Assembly (NCBI GenBank): GCA_013399305.1
Contig: VXAI01000069.1
Location: 1,158,282 to 1,222,281, forward strand
Direction of reading: 5' to 3'
Length of the DNA: 64,000 nucleotides
Origin: Rostratula benghalensis
Lineage: Eukaryota > Chordata > Aves > Charadriiformes > Rostratulidae
This document shows, piece by piece, positions 59,201 through 64,000 of the stretch (position 1 is its first letter; each line of letters opens with the position of its first letter). The position numbers and the translations under genes are program-made. The notes under the pieces are model-generated. The model ran no database searches, was not told the DNA's origin, and was given only the letters and a program-made list of their open reading frames with translations.

Positions 59201-60879
59201 TCACGGAGCAGTCCCACGGCTGCCTCCCGGGTAGAGCTGTTAACTAAGGTGGTTGGCTTACGTTTGAACAAGCTGCAGTCAGACACCCACAGAAGACCAG
59301 CTCAGGAGCTCTATGTTTTTGAAATAGGTCCTTCTCTATCTGTGCATGGCCAGCATTCACAGCAGAGGTCCTCTGCTGCTGTCACCTCCTGGCATGTGAC
59401 AGGCTGAAAAACCCCGGCTAGGATGCCCCAAGCAGGGCTGCCCAGGAGGTGTAGAGATGTAGATGGCCCTTTTAATTGTAGGGGGGATGAGTCGTTCTGC
59501 TCCCCCAGCCAAGCTTGAAAAATCTCCTCCTTCATTTTATTATTCAAAACATTTTCAGTTTTGCAGAGGAGGGTTTGCTGATATTTCAGAAATGAGAAGG
59601 CAACTGCTTCGTGATCTTGTAACTAGGGAGCAAATGAGAGCCCGTTGGAAAATGGGAAAGGATTGCGGGGGAGTTGCACATTTCCCACCTAACTCCTGTG
59701 GTTTTTTTGCATTACAATTCAGTAGCTTTAGCAAGGCTTCTACCACAGATCTTGTGTTTTAAGGTGTTTGCCAGGAAGCCTGTCTTCTTGGGAGTCAGAA
59801 CAATATCTAAGACCTTCAAGAGTTAACACCAAAAGTAAAAGAAAAGGTTTCTAGTTCACAGGTCTGAAAAATGTGGGCCTCAAAATTCAAAAGCAGGCCA
59901 TTCATCAAAACCAACACAACCTGAAACCTCAGCTTTTTGTTGTCATTTTTGAAGGGTGTAGCTCAGGGCTTTTGACTGCTTGTGCTTTAACCCCCAAGCT
60001 CAGTGAGCAGTGTTACAGTGAGTACTAATCAACATCCCCACATGCTGCCTTGGGAAAGAAAAACAGAAATCACTGTCCCATGTGGGATAAATTAGCATGT
60101 ACCTCTAAAGATAATGCTTCCTGGTCCATATATTGCAAGGTCAGGCACAACCATAAAATTAATGTAGCTGTTCTGGCCAAGCTGTGGTGGAGGTGTACAG
60201 GTGACAGCAAACCAGGGAGCTTGTCCACTTCTTCTGATCCCAACATCAGCATTTTGCCTCAGCAGGAGTCACAGGGTTCTTCTTCAGTCAGTGGTATCTC
60301 CTCTGGTGAAATCCCACCCGACTCTGTATCTTGTTCTTTGCAGCATGTTGGGTTTTGCTTTGCAGTCCCTCCAGAGGCCAGCACTTTTGCTGGACTCAGT
60401 TGGTCTCTCTCAGCTGGGCATAAGGCAGAGTAACAAATAAATAAATAGGCAGCTGATGATTTGTGGTAGAATTTGGAGTCTCCTTTCCTCTCCCTTTCTT
60501 TCAGCTTTTTGTATAGAAAAAAGCTGTCAGAGAGAGGTACTGGGCTTTAGTCACACCATCCATCACGCACAGCTCTTTTCTATTGTAATATTGCTACATT
60601 TCATCTACTCAGGGGGTTCAGAAGAACAGGGTGACTAAAATATTTACACTTGGAGCAACAAAAATAAAGAAAAAACCCAGTTGTAGACAGTTTTTTATCA
60701 AGTTGACTATCAGTGTTGGATATGTTCTTTGCTAGGGAGTTACTTCTCTTTTAAGGGAAATATAAAAAAAGCCCAAGGCCTGTTAAGTAAACTTTTTCTA
60801 TCCAACTGTTAAATCATCTGGGATTTCTCCTAGTGACAAAGCAGCACTGGACTGGTTACAAACTCCATTCTAGGGAGAC

Positions 60880-61040
60880 AATTGTAGACTCACCTTGAAA
60901 GTAATTAATCTTATCTGAGTCTTTAATTGTAAATGCATGAAAAGATAATATGCTAAGCTTAAGGGTACTTCATTTGCTGCTGAATACTGGTAATAGGATA
61001 GGATTTGTGTCACCTTATTGATGTGTGTTTACACACCACC
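60880..61040. promoter_or_regulatory. Candidate conserved noncoding element, upstream (E)
   Basis: AAAGTAATTAATCTTATCTG, TTTAATTGTAAATGCATG, GATAATATGCTAAG and a short hairpin GTGTGTTTACACAC with a FOX-type TGTTTAC core. Repeat-free. Role inferred. Confidence 0.25.
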
Positions 61041-62149
61041 ACTGAGCAGAGGAGCTTAAGGAACAGACCACATTTCCTCTGATAAGGGCTGTGCCAACTA
61101 CCTCCCAATGGCCTGACAACGGGGAGGAAGGGAATGAACTTGCTCCCTTTGATTCAGAGGTGTGGGCTGTGCAAAGGTCTCCATTTCATTTAAGACAAAA
61201 GATTTGCAGGCAATATCCTTCCCTTTGATATTCTCCTTTGAGAATATCTAGAGGGAGAGAGCCCATCTGAGACTAGGGTGCCATCTTCTCCTTAGCCCCC
61301 GCCACACCTAGCCTTGTTCCTCCAAAAGGCAAGCCTACAGGGAATTAATCACGTTTTTTTCTCGTAGCAATCCTTCTTTCCCAGCTCAGTTTCCCAAACT
61401 GAGTCGCATTCCAGCCACACCACTGCTAGTGCTGGCTCGAAGGAGGGAACAATACCACAGCAACCCTTACATCTGCATGAAGATGCTGAGATGCTGCATA
61501 TCTCATTGCTGTGTCTATACAAGCTGTCCCCATTTCGGGTACCCAGGTGCTCCAGGATGAGCACTGTGGGCAGCCTGGGAATCCAAATCCAAAATAATCG
61601 ATGCTCTGGGTAGCAAACAATGGGGAGAGAGCCAGTCAGACATTTCTAACTGAGCAATGGGGGGACACAATAAAAACCTGCAGGGTAAGTTCATTCATCC
61701 ACACACATTCTCTCTCTCTCCCCTCCCTCACCCAAGAAAGTAAATGCCACATCTTTTGTATTTCTTAAAATATCCATTGTTAACATAATGAGACCATTGA
61801 CAGTAACCTCAAGTCAGCATCCTACAGCAATTCTGACAATTCAGCAGCATCCTCACTGCTCCAAGGAATTGGAAAACACAAGCAGTGCGGAAAATACAAA
61901 CATCAATGTGCAAACCAAACACATCTGATGTATCAGAGCAGCAAAAAAGAGCCTCCAGAGACTGCAGGGAAAGAACCTATTTGTTGGGGAGAGCAAACCC
62001 GGGGGACATAATGAGCTGGTGAGGCACGGTTCAGCTTCGTGGGATTCGGAAGGTAATTAAAGAAGGCAGAAGTCAGCAGAACAGCATATTACACCATGAC
62101 TTTGTTCAAGTCATCAGCCCTCACCTCCTACTGAGAAGTCTTCTCTTTT

Positions 62150-62360
62150 TCTCTTTCCCCACCCCCAGCACATTTTATTACCAATACCCAGGGTCATCTC
62201 GCATAAATGGAGAAGTTAATTTTAAAACTTTCTCAAAATGCAACTTGGAATCTTGGGCTTTCTGTGCGGGAAATTATAGAGGAATTAAAAGAAAATCAAG
62301 TAAGAAGGTTAGTCAGACAGTGAAGTGAAACTACCGCTGCAAAACTTCATGGATTTTTAT
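62150..62360. promoter_or_regulatory. Candidate conserved noncoding element, upstream (F)
   Basis: A repeat-free A/T-leaning block (GAAGTTAATTTTAAAAC, GGGAAATTATAGAGGAATTA, AAATCAAGTAAGAAGG) with the texture of conserved noncoding DNA. No specific function can be read. Confidence 0.25.
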
Positions 62361-64000
62361 GGCTGGGGGAACCCACAGCAGCATTTTGGTCTCCTGCCAG
62401 CATAAGCACAAGCACGACTAGATCAGTGCCTATCTGACACAAGCTCTACTGAAACCAGGCCTGATACCTTGTGCCAATGCAGCTCTGTCCAGAGTTCAAA
62501 ACAAATGTTTTTTAAAATATCAATAAAAGAAAAACACGTTTACAGTTGGTTGCCACGATGTGCTAGTCAGAATGGGGTCTATCTGATGCTGAGGAGCACG
62601 CAGGGCTAAAGCACTGCTTTTGAGGCAGTACGGTTACACAGTTCCACATTTCAAGGTCCTTGGAGATGGAGTTTTGGTAGAAGACCTTGTTCTCTCTCAT
62701 CTGCTTTTTCATTTTCACTCATAACTAAATATCCTGTGTGCGGCCGAAACTGGACAAAAACCCCATGGTGAGAAGGAGTGATCTCACGGCATTTCTGAGC
62801 AGGCAGGGTCCCCGGCACTGCGGCAGCGCGTTGCCATCACTGCAGTAACCAGAATATCAGGAGACTTTTCCAGAACATCGCAGAATGGAGAACAGCAGGC
62901 TTGCCTACGCCGCCTGACAGCACCACATGCCCTAATACATCATCCCAGGAAAGGCCAGACCCTCCTTGCAAGCTTACATTTCCAGAAAAGAGGAAAAGAT
63001 CAAAGCTGCGGGGGTACTTTTAAATACAGAGAGAAGTGCCTCGCTCTGTTCTGCTGCGTGAGAGAGGGACTTCGCTGGAGAACTAATTGCTTTTATGCCA
63101 AGACAGTAACCTTGCACTGCCTCCAGCCCATCACCAGCCACACTGACCTTCATTACACCTTGACTCTTTCAGCCCATCTGGCTATAAATTAGGACAGACG
63201 GGTTACACCCTTTCCTTCTCCTGTAATACACATGGACATCTCAGCAGTGCTGTTGGCACATAAAGGCTTTTTGCCCTTTCTGTTTCCCTCCCTAGATAAT
63301 GAGCCATCTATTAAGGAGGCAGATGCAGTTTTAGCTGGTGATATCTTATGTAATTATGTGGGTGAACAACAGAGACAGGGAGAACAGAAGATGGTGGAAA
63401 CCAGGAAAGGCCAAACAGACAGAGCTGTAATGTCACCGGTGCTCTTCCCCTTCATTACATCCCTGCCCAAGAAAGCAAAGTTGTGGTTTGCTCCCCACAA
63501 CTCTTTTTTTCTACTGCATCAGACTCATTTTAAATAAACCTTGAAGTCCAGACTATCCCACCAGTGTCAACTTCTTACACCAGCCAGCTTAGGACAGCTG
63601 GACATCGACCAGCCTGGACTTAGGCCTGAATTCCAAGAGGAACAGGGTTTTGTGTGTGCCTCATCAATCCCCCTCTCCTAACTGCCAGTCAAATAATGTC
63701 TTTCCACTCACTTGATTTCTTTGGTATACTGTCCACCAGAGGTTTGTGTGCTGTTCCTTATCTTGTGCCTATATTCACCTGGATTTCCAGATGCTTTCCA
63801 GTCCAAACTGGTGTCACCAAGGCTGCCTCCCCTACTCAGCCACAGAATACCGCAGAGGAAATCTTTTGAACACGAAAACTGTAATCCTGGTACCAAACGG
63901 AATAAGTAAGAAATGCAAGAAGGTAAAAACATTTTTCAGACCTCTGGGATGTATGGGTAGATAGAATACTCACAGGTGGCAGCTGCATTTGGGTCCCAAG

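Larger units (their letters stand above)
56221..64000. other. Intergenic region, distal part 3
   Basis: No gene recognised. Two conserved-looking blocks (60880-61040 and 62150-62360) stand out. The remainder shows no visible structure. No exon of a neighbouring gene is visible at the right edge. Confidence 0.6.

Noticed and set aside
61385..61403. 8-bp stem hairpin CTCAGTTT / AAACTGAG
   Set aside because: Short, isolated stem; expected to occur by chance in a window of this size.
63960..63980. Minus-strand GTGAGT near the right edge as a possible splice donor
   Set aside because: No recognisable coding sequence before it; a lone donor hexamer is common by chance.
1..64000. tRNA, rRNA, snRNA genes, CRISPR arrays and bacterial operons
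   Set aside because: No tRNA T-loop/B-box patterns, snRNA starts, regularly spaced direct repeats or ribosome-binding-site-linked gene clusters were seen. The DNA is eukaryotic.

Overview
The window looks like a stretch of a vertebrate nuclear chromosome, most probably from a bird. Reasons: a four-exon gene with GT-AG introns on the minus strand, a CpG-island promoter, vertebrate protein sequence, low repeat content, old CR1-type LINE and MIR-type SINE remnants, and many simple repeats. No bacterial, plasmid or phage features are present. The species was not determined.

Only one protein-coding gene is supported: DUSP5 (dual-specificity phosphatase 5, the inducible nuclear ERK phosphatase), transcribed right to left. 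Its coding exons are 18107-17714, 13475-13333, 11806-11587 and 9332-8932. Together they give 1158 bp, that is 385 codons plus stop, with consistent reading phases and canonical splice sites at all three introns. The 3'UTR runs leftwards with candidate poly(A) signals at 8550-8555 and 7702-7707. The promoter lies inside a CpG island at about 17.5-18.8 kb. It carries a TATA box (18298-18304), two perfect CArG boxes 30 bp apart (18336-18345 and 18366-18375) and a CTCF-like motif (18406-18418). The second CArG box is flanked by an Ets core at the spacing used in the c-fos serum response element. This is the layout expected of an ERK-induced feedback gene: ERK activates SRF/TCF factors, DUSP5 is made, and DUSP5 dephosphorylates nuclear ERK.

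Positions 1-7690 (downstream of the gene) and about 18.9-64 kb (upstream) contain no recognisable coding exons. In mammals DUSP5 lies between SMNDC1 and SMC3 with large intergenic spaces, so a gene-poor flank of over 45 kb is plausible, but neither neighbour is visible here. The intergenic DNA holds microsatellites, an exact 75-bp tandem duplication (39341-39490), a 15-bp minisatellite next to a small distal CpG island (55.8-56.2 kb), a second CpG-rich patch (45.65-46.06 kb), CR1/L3-like and MIR-like fragments, and several hairpin or palindrome clusters (1507-1531 and 27277-27328). It also holds homeodomain-site-rich stretches that read like conserved noncoding elements.

I found no undescribed multi-gene system. 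The most informative signals are regulatory: the SRE-like promoter and candidate intronic and distal elements. Conservation claims are pattern-based guesses, because no alignment could be run.
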